NCBI GenBank assembly: GCA_907163375.1
Contig: CAJQUW010012497.1
Coordinates: 372,001 to 436,000, forward strand
Source: Prostheceraeus crozeri
Taxonomy: Eukaryota > Platyhelminthes > Polycladida > Euryleptidae
Reading direction: 5' to 3'
Length of the DNA stretch: 64,000 bases
The stretch's first letter is position 1. The number at the start of each line of letters is the position of its first letter. The notes under the pieces are model-generated. The model made no database searches. It was not told the DNA's origin and saw nothing but the letters and a program-made list of their open reading frames with translations. The position numbers and the translations under genes are program-made. Positions 1-11,151 of the stretch are shown piece by piece.

Positions 1-2
1 AA

Positions 3-203
3 GATAAGCATGGAGGGATAGGCGGCATCGGTAATTTTCAGGTCGGTCTTATTCGCAAACTGCACAACACTCGAGACACAACAATAGCAGAGGCCAAAGC
101 AATAACACAGCTTAAACCACAGATCAACAGGAAACACGAACTTCCAGACTACAATCTCTCTTCACAATTCGATAATCATGCAAACCGCCAACACACTTCT
201 TAA
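3..203 (+). mobile_element. Penelope-like element, C-terminal GIY-YIG fragment
   Basis: An open frame enters from the left edge and stops at 201-203. Its translation has a GNFQVGLI stretch followed by an EAKAITQLKPQINRK stretch, which resembles the end of GIY-YIG endonuclease domains of Penelope-like retroelements, where a conserved Glu precedes a 'KPxLN' motif. The reverse transcriptase part would lie outside the window. The downstream 240-290 bp has a small GC-rich hairpin (GGCG..CGCC) of the kind often seen after such frames. The fragment is short, so a related GIY-YIG-bearing retroelement class is possible. Confidence 0.45.
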
Positions 204-432
204 CAGAACTCATATCTTCACATAAATACTTCACACAGTTGCATCCCGTCTGTTACCATCGACCGTTTCGAAGGCGCTGGACGCCGAAGGCCCGTCTGAC
301 CTGTTAAACTTTTTACTTAACTTTTAAGAAATCATCGACTTAAACTTGGGGAGTTTTCTCTAACCCACTCTTGTTAATTTCAGTAGTGACTACTGAAAAT
401 TACCTAAACCAATGATTCAGGGCAAAATCAGT

Positions 433-587
433 ACTGAAATTATTACTGAACAGTATACTGTTTCCTAACTCGGTTTCCACTAATGAAAAAACTACTGAAA
501 TTATTACTGATCAGTATACTGTTTCCTACCTCGGTTTCCACTAATGAAAAAACTACTGAAATTATTACTGATCAGTATACACTGATT
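433..587. repeat. 61-bp tandem repeat, about 2.5 copies
   Basis: The motif beginning ACTGAAATTATTACTGA recurs at 433, 494 and 555, a period of 61 bp with very few differences. The unit length is not a multiple of three, so the short open frame crossing it (483-668) is unlikely to be a gene. A 19-bp near-palindrome (TTCAGTAGTGACTACTGAA, about 380-398) lies just upstream and shares the ACTACTGAA word with the units. Confidence 0.85.
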
Positions 588-1260
588 GACCAAATTGCGG
601 AAAAATTGCAATTAATATTGCAATCTATATACACTGATGCGCAATTTGTTGTCATTAATTGCAATTAATTGCACTACATTGCATTTAAATTCGGCAACAT
701 ACAGATCTTTTATTGCAATTTGCTCATATAACGGGAGCATTAAATGCAATTTGTGTATGTAAATTGGCATTAAATTACAATCTGAGTATATAAGCAGACA
801 ATATCTTGCAATTTGTCATGAGGATGATACTTCATTCACCTATGCCTATTTTTATTCCCACATTTGCCAAATGAAAACAAATTTAGTTTGAACATATGCA
901 TTAACAAACTACATTCTCTATCCAGCGAATCAGATTAAGAAATTTATAAGGCTTTTACAATCAGATAGTGCGTGTGCTAGCGATCTTCCAGTGCAAACGT
1001 CGAGATGTTCAATTAAAAAAAGACTATAAATATTCTCAGGAGCATCTTGTACAAATCTAGTTCATCTTGCATTAGATGTACAAAAAATGCTTGATAGAAA
1101 CAGTGCAGAAACTGAACCGTTTTGCTCCACATGAAATCGTGGATAAAATTATGAAAAAGCTTCTGATATTATTACTGTCATAAACTGATATTAAAAATCA
1201 TGTTGCTAAAAATCCGTCGGAAGATCGAGCACCCTGTACATAGAGTAGGCCAGTAATGAT
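588..1260. other. AT-rich non-coding stretch with ATTGCAAT words
   Basis: No gene is recognised. From about 580 to 830 the word ATTGCAAT and near variants recur many times. The stretch ACCAAATTGCGGAAAAATTG at about 588 has a diverged reverse-complement relative at about 19560-19600, so part of this DNA is a dispersed repeat. From 830 to 1260 nothing is recognised. Confidence 0.5.
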
Positions 1261-3162
1261 TCAGCAATATTCAGGAACAGAAACACATGTCATAATCAAC
1301 ATCTTCGATGACTCAAAATGTTCAACGACAACACATGGATGTACAATGTCATCGACTGGCACAACCATCTGCTCATCCGTAGCAACCATGCAATAAATTC
1401 CAGAATTATATTTGACAATTTCAACAACCTGACTTGGCACATGAGGTAAGTTGAAATTATCAAGTTGCAACAAGGGCGTATTACATGATTTAAGCAACTT
1501 TGTGTTAGCAAGAATTACATTTCTATCATTTCTATAAATACTATGAACTTGGACAAAGGAAATTTCACCACAGACGAGACCCTGCACAACGGTGGTAGAA
1601 AATTCACCTAATCGGCGGTAGCATAGTCTGTAAATGTCAAAACGTCCACATTTGATATGTCCTCGGGATACAAGCACAAAATCATTTGAGTCTCTACATT
1701 CAAGTGACAATTGTTGAAGTAACTTGGTTTTTTCACAATGGTCAGCTACTTCCACAATCAATTTACAGAACTTAAGTAATGTAAGCTTATTTGAAAATTG
1801 TTTGATGAATGAGTGAGTGCCATGAGTGAGTACGTTGAAGTTATGAAACTGATGTTCAAATGAAAACATTGAGCAATTGGCTAACGCACCATAGCGTTTG
1901 ACTTGATCTGATAAATGCAGTAAAAGATGCATGTTGATTGTACACATGTTCGCATTGTAAAGGTCAGCTAATCGCGAATGAAAATAATCGAACAATTTCT
2001 CAACATGATTGAAATCAGATCTAGCTGTCTTAGAGTAACACATTTTGCATGCCGTAACGAATGTCAGAAAATGAAATGAGTACTCATCATCACCGTGAAA
2101 TTTGTCAAATAGCGATTTAAAAATAGTTGGAATGCTGTAGTAGAAAATGAAATTCATAAAACCACGCCCTTTCCAGAAAGACAGTTCTGACAAGGTTCTG
2201 GGTTTTCTATGGAACTTCGGGATCTTTATACTACTATACAATGTGTTGTAGTTTGACACATGTCTTCCCAAATAGTACTGTTGACGGAAAAATGAAGAAT
2301 CTATAAAGCGGAATAACAAAGATTTCGAGCAGTTTTCGAAGAGCAAGTGCAAAAGGTCGATTAAAATTCCAGAGGGAATTTCTCCATACTCACTTAAACA
2401 TGATCTACCTTTGATTCCAAAGATACTTTCACGGGTCTCATTTGCAATTTCACAATTACTTGAGTAAGACTCGTCCGTTAACGGATCCACAACTTCACCA
2501 TATTTCCTACTATGGCCTTTACCAACCTTGGTAACAACACCAGGATTGCAACAAAATAAGCAGCCAAACTTTCCGTTGTATTGTGTGTGATTCAGTATCG
2601 AAGCCAGCGCCGGTAAGTCAAAAACAGCAGTATGCAGTTGTGTGATGATGTGAAATACAGTGTCTCCCAGAGAAATAGAAAAGGGTTTACCTATGACTGA
2701 GTTCCGTAAATAACCCTCAAAGAAAACAGACCAATTTGGTTTAGTTTTGCTCAACCAGAGTCCAAAAATTATCATGTTCTCTGGTCTCCAGCGAATATGA
2801 TTTGGGAGGTCCAACAACACTGCATGCACAGGTCACAAAGTTTACTTCTGATAGCGGTATATCTGTCCACCGTCGCTTGAAACATGCAGATGCAGTATGA
2901 AAGGGTCATTCGAATACAAATCCTCACACGAGCATAGGATATCACCGTTATCACGTTTCAATTCCTCACGATAGGTTCTGATAGTTGAAAAGTATCGGTG
3001 CATTAGAATTTCAATCTGATGACGAATATCAAAAGAACCCCAGGAATGCTCAGCTGTAACTTTCATTTCGTAAGGCTCGCTATCGCCAAAATATAGATGA
3101 CGTTTCACCAATTTCACCATTGATTTCCATGAAATCTTGAATCTTAAGAATCCAAGAGTCTG
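1261..3162 (-). pseudogene. CACTA (EnSpm) Tnp2-like transposase, main exon block
   Basis: Minus-strand body of a CACTA-superfamily transposase. A splice acceptor (TTTTCAG) at 3163-3169 opens the frame. An N-terminal part ends in an HVSSDGGQIYR motif, equivalent to the 'NTDG' block of Tnp2 proteins. Then comes LPNHIRWRPENM, the family's 'LPP..RYKPENMI' block, followed by GLWLSKTKPNW, a CxxC-containing stretch, MHLLLHL, and SMFSFEHQFHNF, which matches the end of the DUF4218-type region. Both pieces (2842-3243 and 1261-2829) are in the same frame. They are separated only by two stops, TAA at 2842-2844 and TGA at 2833-2835, so the gene is broken but otherwise long and open to the stop at 1261. 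Upstream exons are proposed at 4817-5105 and 26550-26627. Terminal inverted repeats were not identified. Confidence 0.75.
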
Positions 3163-3169
3163 AAAAGTA

Positions 3170-4816
3170 CATGAGAATGTGTGTAAAAATTTCAATAAGA
3201 AGCATGAAATATAGATTGCAGATATACATGGACTTGAAGTCAATCTCTATAAATGAATCATAATGTTATCCTGGAAACAGTAGGCCTACAGCAATTCGAT
3301 AGATGAACCCTTTCGCGCAGCTTGATCACAAGTGACCTATGAAAGGATTTGTTTTCGCCTTTTCTGGCATAGGCAGGTCTAACTAGAAAACACCTGACTT
3401 TCCTCAATAAAATATGACAATACAGCATTTATAGCATAGACATTCAAATAATCAGCATGCATAAATATGCCTAATTGCAATAGGCTTACTGTGTTTAGAA
3501 GTAGGGACGCAAAAAAGTGTTTTCTATCGAATATTTAAAATATGTTTTAAATATATCTTAAATATGATATTTATGCTGTTTTTGTTTACTTATGATGGAC
3601 GAGAATTAAGCAACATTTTCATAAACACTTTTGCGGAATGCATTAGAGAGACATGTATAATGCATTTAGTACTTTATTACTGATGTTAATCATCTTATTT
3701 TCAATTCAATTGTTGCAATGCTTGATCTTTGAAATTAGTAATGCGCCACATCAATTATGAGAAAGAGAACTATTATAATGATTTTAATTATATGGTAAAG
3801 ATTACCATATAATTTGATATCATCTGGGCTTGGTTCATGAACGTCAGTTGTCGTGTGGGAATGGATGATTCGAGAATCGAAATAGATTTTCTTTAACCCG
3901 ATCCATACCGTATGAGAGGCGATTTGGTCACCTGTCGCTGTTGTGTTGTGATGTCCTCAAAACTAATCCGTTCTACCTAGGCCTTTGTGACTTATAGTTT
4001 TAGCACATTTCCGAACATTTCACCATGTTTTTTCCATGTAACAAGAAGGAGCAAAAAGGAAGTTAGAGAGGGGGGCTGATTCGCCAACTTATGTTTTGAC
4101 ATAGCCTAATAGTTGACAATCGACATGACTATGTTGACAATATCATTGTCCTTGTCATTTCATAGCAATTGCAGTAGGTCAAAACTTGCTTGTAGTGTAG
4201 GATGACTTTCAAAAGTTGCATATCTTATAGTAGGGCCGCAAAGCAGAGCTTGCGTAAGAAACTTTTCAATCTTATAGAATCGCTGTAATGTAAGGTAATA
4301 TGCCTACATTAATTAAGAGAAGAAACATTTTGCAGCGCCGCAAAATCTGAACATAATAGTATAAAACATTGCTTTTTTATCCATATTTAAAATATCACCC
4401 TACTTAGAAGTGAGTCAAGTCCTTGAGGATTCCTGGAAATCCTTAAAAATGAACACACTCGCATATTTCTTAACAGGAGAATGGAGCGAACTGCGATCAT
4501 CAAAAGTTCGGAATTTGCGTTGAACGAGTACCTGCACTCTATCATGAATCGTGTTGAAGTACGTATGCATTTTTTACTATTCTCGGGTCAAAAGGGGTGG
4601 TTTGAAAGTAGTATGCATCTGAAATTAGAAGCGAATCAACAGGAAAAATTTGATAGATGTAGAAGACGCTTGCTTCAGTTAAATCAGTCAGAAGTGAATC
4701 TTGCGCTTTCGCCTAAATACTATTAAGATGCAGGAAATCTTAGCAGAGAAGCACTAGATTTTCATTTAATCTTTCAAAATGCTTTCGACCTAACAGTGCC
4801 AATCAAACAATCTTAC
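3170..4816. other. Putative CACTA intron, no recognised gene
   Basis: This lies between the main CACTA block and its second exon. It is AT-rich and has no convincing coding sequence. The plus-strand open frame at 4481-4726 (81 codons) has no recognised similarity. One missing exon of the transposase may have decayed here. Confidence 0.4.
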
Positions 4817-5105
4817 CATCAAAAGTGACATGATGGAATTGAAACCGACGGCAGAAACATTTTTTCCAACACCAAGATTATGAGAGCAGCCGAAGCGATC
4901 AAAATAGCATCTTGAGGTACTGGAACAGGGTGAGAGAGACAAAGATTATCATCTATCACTTGATTTTTGTATTTCGTTCTCTGTTCCACGGTCATCAAGC
5001 TCGCTGTCATGACCTTCATCATCATCTGAGCAGTCCAGCGCAAAGTCATCACTTTGTTCAGAAAATTCTAATGGCTCAGCTTCTGACAAGAATGGAACGA
5101 ATGAC
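4817..5105 (-). pseudogene. CACTA transposase, second exon (acidic N-terminal region)
   Basis: A TTTGTAG acceptor at 5106-5112 opens a frame reading SFVPFLSEAEPLEFSEQSDD, followed by a run rich in Asp and Glu. A second frame continues with PQDAILIASAALIILV, resembling the 'LLL.FxxRHxL' helix that precedes the core of invertebrate Tnp2 proteins. The exon ends at a good donor (GATG|GTAAGA, donor at 4811-4816). Two frame changes interrupt it, near 4955 and near 4860. The entry phase (one base, G, completing a codon) fits the donor of the candidate first exon at 26550. Confidence 0.5.
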
Positions 5106-5162
5106 CTACAAATAAAATTAAATTCATCAAAATTTTTGACAAAAAGGTTTCACTACTGAATT

Positions 5163-5973
5163 CCGGGTGTCTACAAAAAATCGTGGACTTTATTCGACGA
5201 CTTTTAGGATCAATATTTAGGACCTTCAACCAATGATTTTATAGTAATCTGAGGTGTCTTTCAAGAAATTTTGCTATTACACATCCTTCTGCAGCGAGTA
5301 AAAAACACATTTGGGAGTAAAATTGTCAGAAATTTCATGTTTTATAAAGCGCCATATGCGAGACTTCCACAAAATCGCCACGGTCGAAATTGTAGCTTGA
5401 AATACATGTAGTTCCAGATTTTCCAGACAAAATTTCTAAAAATAGCTTTTCCAGACCTGCGGGCAATCTGACACCGCAGCAGTGAAGTCTTCGCTAAAAT
5501 AGTCGCCTTCTTCGAGACGCAGGAATGCGTCGGTTCTACACCGGGAATTTAATGAGGGAGATTAACAGACTTGATAGTAATATTCAGTGCCCAGTTGAAA
5601 ATACAACAACTGAGCATGAGAAACAAAAAAAAATGAAGGCCTTACTGAATTCATCTTTTTGAAGTGACACTCTGAAACATCTGCAAGCACCGTTTATGAT
5701 AATTTCGATTACCAGAAAAATGCAGCAAATCCAAATTGTAAATAAGCGAGAAAATGGAAAATTCATTTGCCTCACCAACTTGAAAATGCAGATATTAATT
5801 TGATCAAAAACTGAATTAATTTTCAGATTCCTTGCTAAAAATTAAGAAATGTAGCATTACAATCAAATTCCAAAAAGTCAATTTAGGACTTTTGATAGTA
5901 ATTAGGACTTTAAAGGACTTTTAGACCGATTTTTCGGGTTATAGGACTTTTTTAGGACATTGTAGACACCCTG
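5163..5973. mobile_element. Non-autonomous hAT-like MITE, 811 bp
   Basis: The two ends are inverted copies: GGGTGTCTACA at 5165 on the left and TGTAGACACCCTG on the right. Both ends carry repeated AGGACTTTT/AAAAGTCCT words pointing inwards. The CAGGGTGTCTACA-like end is typical of hAT-derived non-autonomous elements. It contains no coding sequence. An exact 8-bp target duplication is not visible (ACTGAATT left, CAAATAAT right), so the boundary could be off by a base or the site has decayed. Confidence 0.65.
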
Positions 5974-6601
5974 CAAATAATTGTATGAAAATGCCTTAAC
6001 CCTTATTCATGTGAATAAATTTTTATCTTCATTCATATAAGTAGCTACATTGTGTAGCTTTTTTATTATTTTCACTTTTACAAGTTAAATACATACAAAA
6101 AATCCATGGAAGCTAGTACCGTAATATGGGGTGACTTGGGACAGTTTTGACAATTAGTTTAGTATTTCTGGAAAACTATCTTTTTTAAATCTAATAATGA
6201 CCCATGTTTATGCGAATGGTTGTCAGAAGTAACATACTAGATAAGCGTTGTCATGGTTCTAGATTTTCTTACATGTAGAATCAAAAACATGTGGTGTCCC
6301 AAGTCACCTTCAGATGGGGTGACTTGTGACAGCGATCGATATCTGATATACATATATATTTTGATACAATAACTTTCCCAAATTACGTTTTACTTTTAAA
6401 ATCATGCTTCAGTTCCTTTCTAGAACAATTTAAAACAAAGAAATAGTTGTCCCAAGTCCCCTCGCACTGATTGGACTTCGAAATAAAAAATATTCAAATT
6501 TCTTCAATTGAAGCACATGAGCAAACCAAAACAGACATATTGTATCAGCCGAAGATAGTGTTGCTAGAAAATCAGATCAGTATTCAATTTATTGGAGTGT
6601 T

Positions 6602-7386
6602 TCACCAAAGTCCAGTCGCTCGATCAACGTCACAAAACTCTAACGGTCCACGTCGTGTTTTTGTTGGTGTTTTTAAAATCTTGATTATTTCAGACACCAC
6701 AACTTCAGATTCATCTGGCGAGTTTTGCCATTCAAAGTAAGTGCTTACATAACAATATGGCTTCAAAAATGTCATTTTGAAATGACGTTGATTGTTATTC
6801 ATTTCATCGGTTCTGACATTTAGCACCTTACCAACGAATTTCTTTTTACTGCCAGATAGTGTCTTCAGCTCAACAAGCATCCATGTTCCAACATTTATAC
6901 TTTCTATGTCATGAATCACACTTGATTCTCCAGCATCTGGTTCATCATTCAGCATAGACTCATTCAATCCAATTACTTGTTCTTCATCGCTGTCCCGTTC
7001 TTCGTTGGATTCACTGGCTCCAAGGATATCATCAAGCATATCTTCTTCATCTTCATCTGAACTGGAATCATCATTTTCGGCAGTGACGCTTCTACCGGGT
7101 TTCACATTCATCTTCACTCGTCTTTGTATCTGTCTCTGGCTGGAACGATAGCGCATCTGTCGGAGGAACACAACCAGACTATCAGATAGTTCATCATCGT
7201 TGATTTCTTCACCCCGTCCTGAATCTCCTGGTAGCATGCTTAGTACTTCTTGCCGATCCAAAGGATATATCCCAGTCCTCTGAAAGCTGGCTTTCAAGTT
7301 GGTCGATCCTCGGCTTTGGTGATCAATCGCTTCGATAAGTTGACGCAGTAGTCCAGGAAAACAATTCTTCGGTATCGTTGCCATGT
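6602..7386 (-). pseudogene. pogo element 1 transposase, C-terminal part
   Basis: Open frame of about 260 codons following the hAT insertion point. It begins HMATIPKNCFPGLL and contains FQRTGIYPLDRQEVL, the typical block after the catalytic core of jerky/pogo-type DDE transposases (family form 'GFRATGIYPLDKERVL'). An acidic Ser/Asp-rich linker follows, then a basic patch, then a C-terminal domain with VGTWMLVELKTLSGSKKKFVG that I do not recognise. It joins in frame with 21796-22660: across the duplicated GTCTTCCG the codons read G-D-G-R then H-M-A-T. Confidence 0.75.
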
Positions 7387-7702
7387 GTCTTCCGTAGGGT
7401 TTCAAAAAATAAAGATTTTTCATTATTCGAATAAACGAATAAAAAAAATTATTCGAATAATTATTCGAATAATATCTTATTTTGCCATTTTGAGATTATG
7501 TGTTATAAAGTAGACGACGAAAAGCAGCTAATAAGAACGAACGTTTTTATTGACAATTTCAAACAGAAATTGAATATATTTATGCGTTTCAAAACATAAA
7601 ACAGAACTTCTATCACAAAATTCAATTATAAAACAAGGAAGGTTCTATAACTCTGTATACATAGGTATGGTTCGCACACAATCACGTCACAACGCACCTG
7701 AG

Positions 7703-9072
7703 TTACTTTTTGTTGAGGAAAAATCGGCGTAGGAAGCACAAATCGTCTATGGAGTGATCACTGAGCCGGCCGGCTACGCAGCTTCGTAACAAAAAGTCCA
7801 GCTGCAGAGAGTACTCTTTCTGCCTCGACGCTTGTAGGCGGAATTGCTTTTAGCGCCTTGAAGATCTTCTCCAAGAGTAAAGGTCGCTCACCTGTTGATT
7901 GGAGACTGTTGAATTCTCTTCTGAGTTGGTTCAACACGTCATTTGATGTTGAAAGAAACAGCCCGTACTTAGTTTTCGGTGAAAGGAATTCTTTCAATTC
8001 TTCTGCCCGAGATTTTTTCAATTTTGGTTCTTCATTTTCTTCAATATCTTCGGCAATTGATGTTGATGTCGATTCAGATGCCTTCGCCTCGAAGAACAAT
8101 TTCATGTATAAGTCGCGTGCGTACCTTATCAGCTCCAAACGTGAAGGGTAGTCCAATATTGAATCATCCAGTTCTTCACCAGAGAGAAGGCGTAAGAGGC
8201 CTGATAACTTGGAGTTTCTGCGTTCTTTGATTCGTACCGAGAGCGCGTGAAACATTTGTCGGCTGAAATCGAATTCATTTTGTTGTAACTTGTGGAGCAT
8301 GAATTCCAGAACTTCATCCGCTTTTCCAAGATCTATGTTGTTACTGCCCAGCTCGTTTGCGCCACACTTAATCGTTTCCAAAACGTCGGAAATGTTTTGC
8401 AGCAAAACTTGTTCTTCGACGGTTGGAATAAGATGCTCAAGCCCAAATTCTTTCAGGGCTCTCAGGACAGCTGGAAAAATCACTATAAGCCGACGGATCA
8501 TTTGGGCCACACTATTCCAGCGGGTCTTTGTGTCAATAATAAGACGGACTTCTTTCGAATTGTCTTCTTTGCAACAAGCCTCGAGAAAATCATTTTTCAG
8601 AGGACTTTGGCGAAAGGCTTTTGCTATCTTTCGAACCTTGCAAATCAATTCATTGATCGAATCATTGAAGAGGGGAGCATTGAACGCAGACTCCTTGACA
8701 AATCCTCCGTCATCAACGTCATCGTCATCTTCTTCACCTTCCACGTTGCTATCATGTTCGATTGTGTTGTCGTTGTAATCTTCGTCAGTGCCACGCTGTT
8801 GACTTTTGTAAAGCACATCTGTGACAGCAAGATGAATGCCATGGGCATAACATTGCTGGTGTTCGATACCGAAAAGTCGCCCAAACTTCCGCATGACGGC
8901 TGCTCCATCCGTGACCACACCGATGATATCTTTCAAACGATTTAGTCCGAATGCAAGGAGTCGTGCATCAACCAGATCAACAGCTTTCTCCGCCGGTAAG
9001 GATCCTTGAACACGAATCATTACGAGACTGTGCACCTGATTATCACAAGAGTGAATATTGAGACACATGTAC
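7703..9072 (-). pseudogene. hAT transposase, exon 2 (catalytic and dimerisation region)
   Basis: The exon starts after a CCTCAG acceptor (9073-9078) and completes an RRYMCLNIH junction with exon 1, phase matching exactly. Family signatures are IIGVVTDGAAVM (catalytic Asp block), CYAHGIHLAV, DTKTRWNSVAQM, and the C-terminal IPPTSVEAERVLSAAG dimerisation motif. An acidic insert (EGEEDDDDVDD) lies in the middle. The frame is open from 9072 to a stop at 7758 after RSRPAQ. A tandem CCGG duplication (GCCGGCCGGC, about 7766-7775) appears to shift the frame. In the shifted frame the expected tail RLSDHSIDDLCFLRRF follows to a stop at 7703-7705. Confidence 0.85.
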
Positions 9073-9134
9073 CTGAGGAAATAAAAAATGCATTTAAATA
9101 TAATGAACTTGAGAGAGAGAGAGAGAGAGAGATA

Positions 9135-9635
9135 CTGTATTTCTTCGATTAAACCTCGCCCTCGAATAGACCCCGCATATGAAATCATACTTTCTTAATA
9201 AACTACGCACTCGAACAAACCCCGCCGGGATTATTCGAAGAAATGTGGTATTTTGTTCAGATATATCTTAATTAATAGATCATATTTTTGTAGTTCGTAG
9301 ACCTATATGACCTGTAATAGACTATACGAATGATATCTGCCTGGATTGGTTAGAAGTTATGGTTAAGAATATTGATTCAATTTTTGGATAACATTTTTAG
9401 AAATAAAAAGTAAATTCGTCATTCATCAAAAGAACGAGAAAGTGTTAAATTCAAAAATTACAAAATTAAAATGACCTCAAAAGTGTAGGGAAAGGGGGCA
9501 GTTTTATCTTTAAATGGTGAAAAAGAAGTGGTCACTATTTCTCGGCGCAATACGCCGAATAATATCACCCTGACCACGTCCTAAAACATGCACTTTCTCA
9601 AATAAACCCCGCAAGTCTTATTCGAAGAAATACGG
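9135..9635. mobile_element. TA-flanked MITE inside the hAT intron, 501 bp
   Basis: The ends are inverted copies: CTGTATTTCTTCGATTAAAC from 9135 and CCGTATTTCTTCGAATAAGAC read inward from 9635, each flanked by TA (9133-9134 and 9636-9637). AAACCCCGC words recur inside both ends. There is no coding sequence. This points to a Tc1/mariner/pogo-type non-autonomous element. A GA microsatellite (about 9113-9132) adjoins its left end. It accounts for most of the intron between the two hAT exons. Confidence 0.75.
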
Positions 9636-9659
9636 TAGTTGAAATACAATGTTTCTTAC

Positions 9660-10165
9660 CGACGATTGTTTAGCGATGTGTATTCGTCGATGGTCAGCGC
9701 GAATTTCTCCTGTCCTTTAAGCTTGGATTTGAAGGAGAGGATCGTTTGCTCCCGAATTTGATCTGCGTATGTTGAAACATGCGTGCGAACTGCCGAAGCG
9801 CTTTTCAACACTTTGAAGCCACGAGCTGTGAGTCCTGCTTGAATGTCGACACTATTGCTGATTGTGAAATAAGAGAGTCGATCAAGCGCAGCAAGTCTTG
9901 CCAAAACGACATCGAGAGTGTCTTTCGAAGCGGCAGAAAAAGCAGCTGCAATGCTGGGTTGCATCTTTTCAGTGGTGTTGGCCGTCTTCTTTTCTTCTTT
10001 TATGCAATGAATGTTCTCAATGTGGTATCGTGGAGAATTCGTCGACGGATTTTTGAATTGCCTGGGGCATAATTTACACTTCACTGCCCTGACATCGTCC
10101 TTAAGTCTAAGAAAATGCTTCCACACCGAGGCTTGACGCTCAAATGGCACCCACTCTTTGGACAT
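9660..10165 (-). pseudogene. hAT transposase, exon 1 (BED zinc finger)
   Basis: The ATG at 10163-10165 starts a frame with a BED-type finger: VWKHFLRLKDDVRAVKC, then CKLC, then HIENIH, giving the C-x2-C...H-x4-H pattern. An Ala-rich linker follows, then LTIDEYTSLNNRR, the first catalytic Asp block of hAT transposases. The exon ends at a consensus donor (G|GTAAG, donor at 9655-9659), leaving two bases that join exon 2. The exon itself is uninterrupted. The gene is thus a two-exon hAT transposase of roughly 620 codons. Confidence 0.88.
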
Positions 10166-10352
10166 GCTGCCGATGCTAATGATGATGAACTGAAGAAAAT
10201 GAGTTAGGAATTTGTCGTTGTCGCCTGCGCGAAGCTTGAACTCTGATGCTTCGATGTGAATCTCAGCCAGAGAGCATCAAGGTATGAGAGGCGACAAGGT
10301 CGTATCTTCCCTATTGTAGCAGTTTACCGCACTGACGCGCGCGCAGTGACTA

Positions 10353-10575
10353 CCCCTATCAACCAGAGCGGTCGCCGCGACCGCCATGGTCAGTCGCCTT
10401 CGGAGTCGCCTAAAGGTCGCCCTCAGCGTCGCCGGGGATTCCTATTTGTCCACCGCCCTGACTGCCTGGGGCGGTCGCCTTAAGAGCCGGGGCGCAGTCG
10501 CCCGGAGGTCTAACAGCGGTCGCCAAGCAGATGAGGTGCGGTCGCCTGTAGGTAGCTGCGGTCGCCGATTCTACC
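10353..10575. repeat. Left GGTCGCC-rich arm
   Basis: About ten copies of GTCGCC, often as GGTCGCC, within about 220 bp. Spacing is irregular (6-40 bp) and almost all are in the same orientation. Local GC content is far above the surroundings. Long open frames here (10256-10483 and 10386-10709) reflect the GC-rich repeat and are not proposed as genes. The density suggests subterminal transposase-binding sites. Confidence 0.7.
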
Positions 10576-10910
10576 GATTTGCCCCTACCCTTCAGTTGAA
10601 ATTTCCCATTGCGCTATTAATTAGTAAAACACTAGCTATCTCCCTAAGATGCAGGTGCTTCAGTATTGCTCCACTGAAAACCAATAAGCTTCCTAGCTAT
10701 GAGGAGTAGTAGAAATAAAACGAAATTACACAGAATACGATATTTTGCAATACACCTGCACCGATTCAATGAAAATTTAATGTGCACACATGAAAATTGT
10801 ATTTATAAGCACTGAAGATACAAAAGTACAACTTAACGATGGAAAAATACAATTGTTCTATGGAGGTTACAAAATGTTCTATGAAAGGCATCGAAAGACA
10901 TATGTAGTAC

Positions 10911-11052
10911 AATCTAAATAACAGGAACTTTCTTAATAACATTGAAATTTGATGACTCCAAATTGTCAGAAAAAATCATCGATTTTCCAGTTAAAATTTC
11001 AACAGAAACATGCGGGTTTGATGTTGTTAATAAAGTTCCTGCTATTTAGATT
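10911..11052. mobile_element. 142-bp hairpin MITE
   Basis: AATCTAAATAACAGGAACTT at 10911-10930 is mirrored by AAGTTCCTGCTATTTAGATT ending at 11052, with one mismatch over 20 bp, and the similarity extends a further 12 bp inward (TTAATAACAT/ATGTTGTTAA). The loop has no coding sequence. Family and target duplication are unclear. Confidence 0.7.
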
Positions 11053-11151
11053 ATATGCACAATAACAGCTACACAGATAACCAGGATATAACACCAAATA
11101 CAAGAGATGAAAAATTGAGTCACCTATTGAGAAAAGGGGCATCAGGCACAA

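Noticed and set aside
483-668. Small open frame with a hydrophobic start resembling a signal peptide
   Set aside because: It is encoded largely by the 61-bp tandem repeat and AT-rich DNA, and the repeat does not keep frame.
2819-2846. A 26-nt intron bridging the two stops in the CACTA gene
   Set aside because: GTAAAC...GCAG could be read as splice sites, but 26 nt is too short for a metazoan intron; two in-frame stops in a decayed gene are simpler.
379-5160. CACTACTGAA / TTCAGTAGTG as CACTA terminal repeats
   Set aside because: The two words face the wrong way to bound the transposase at 1261-5105, and no similarity extends beyond about 10 bp.
7858-8945. Long plus-strand open frames opposite the hAT gene
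   Set aside because: Antisense shadows of the minus-strand hAT transposase, whose motifs explain the sequence.
10256-10709. Arg/Gly-rich open frames in the GC-rich arm
   Set aside because: Open frames arise from the GTCGCC repeats (few stops in GC-rich DNA); no start context, splice site or motif supports them. The same holds for 21010-21267.
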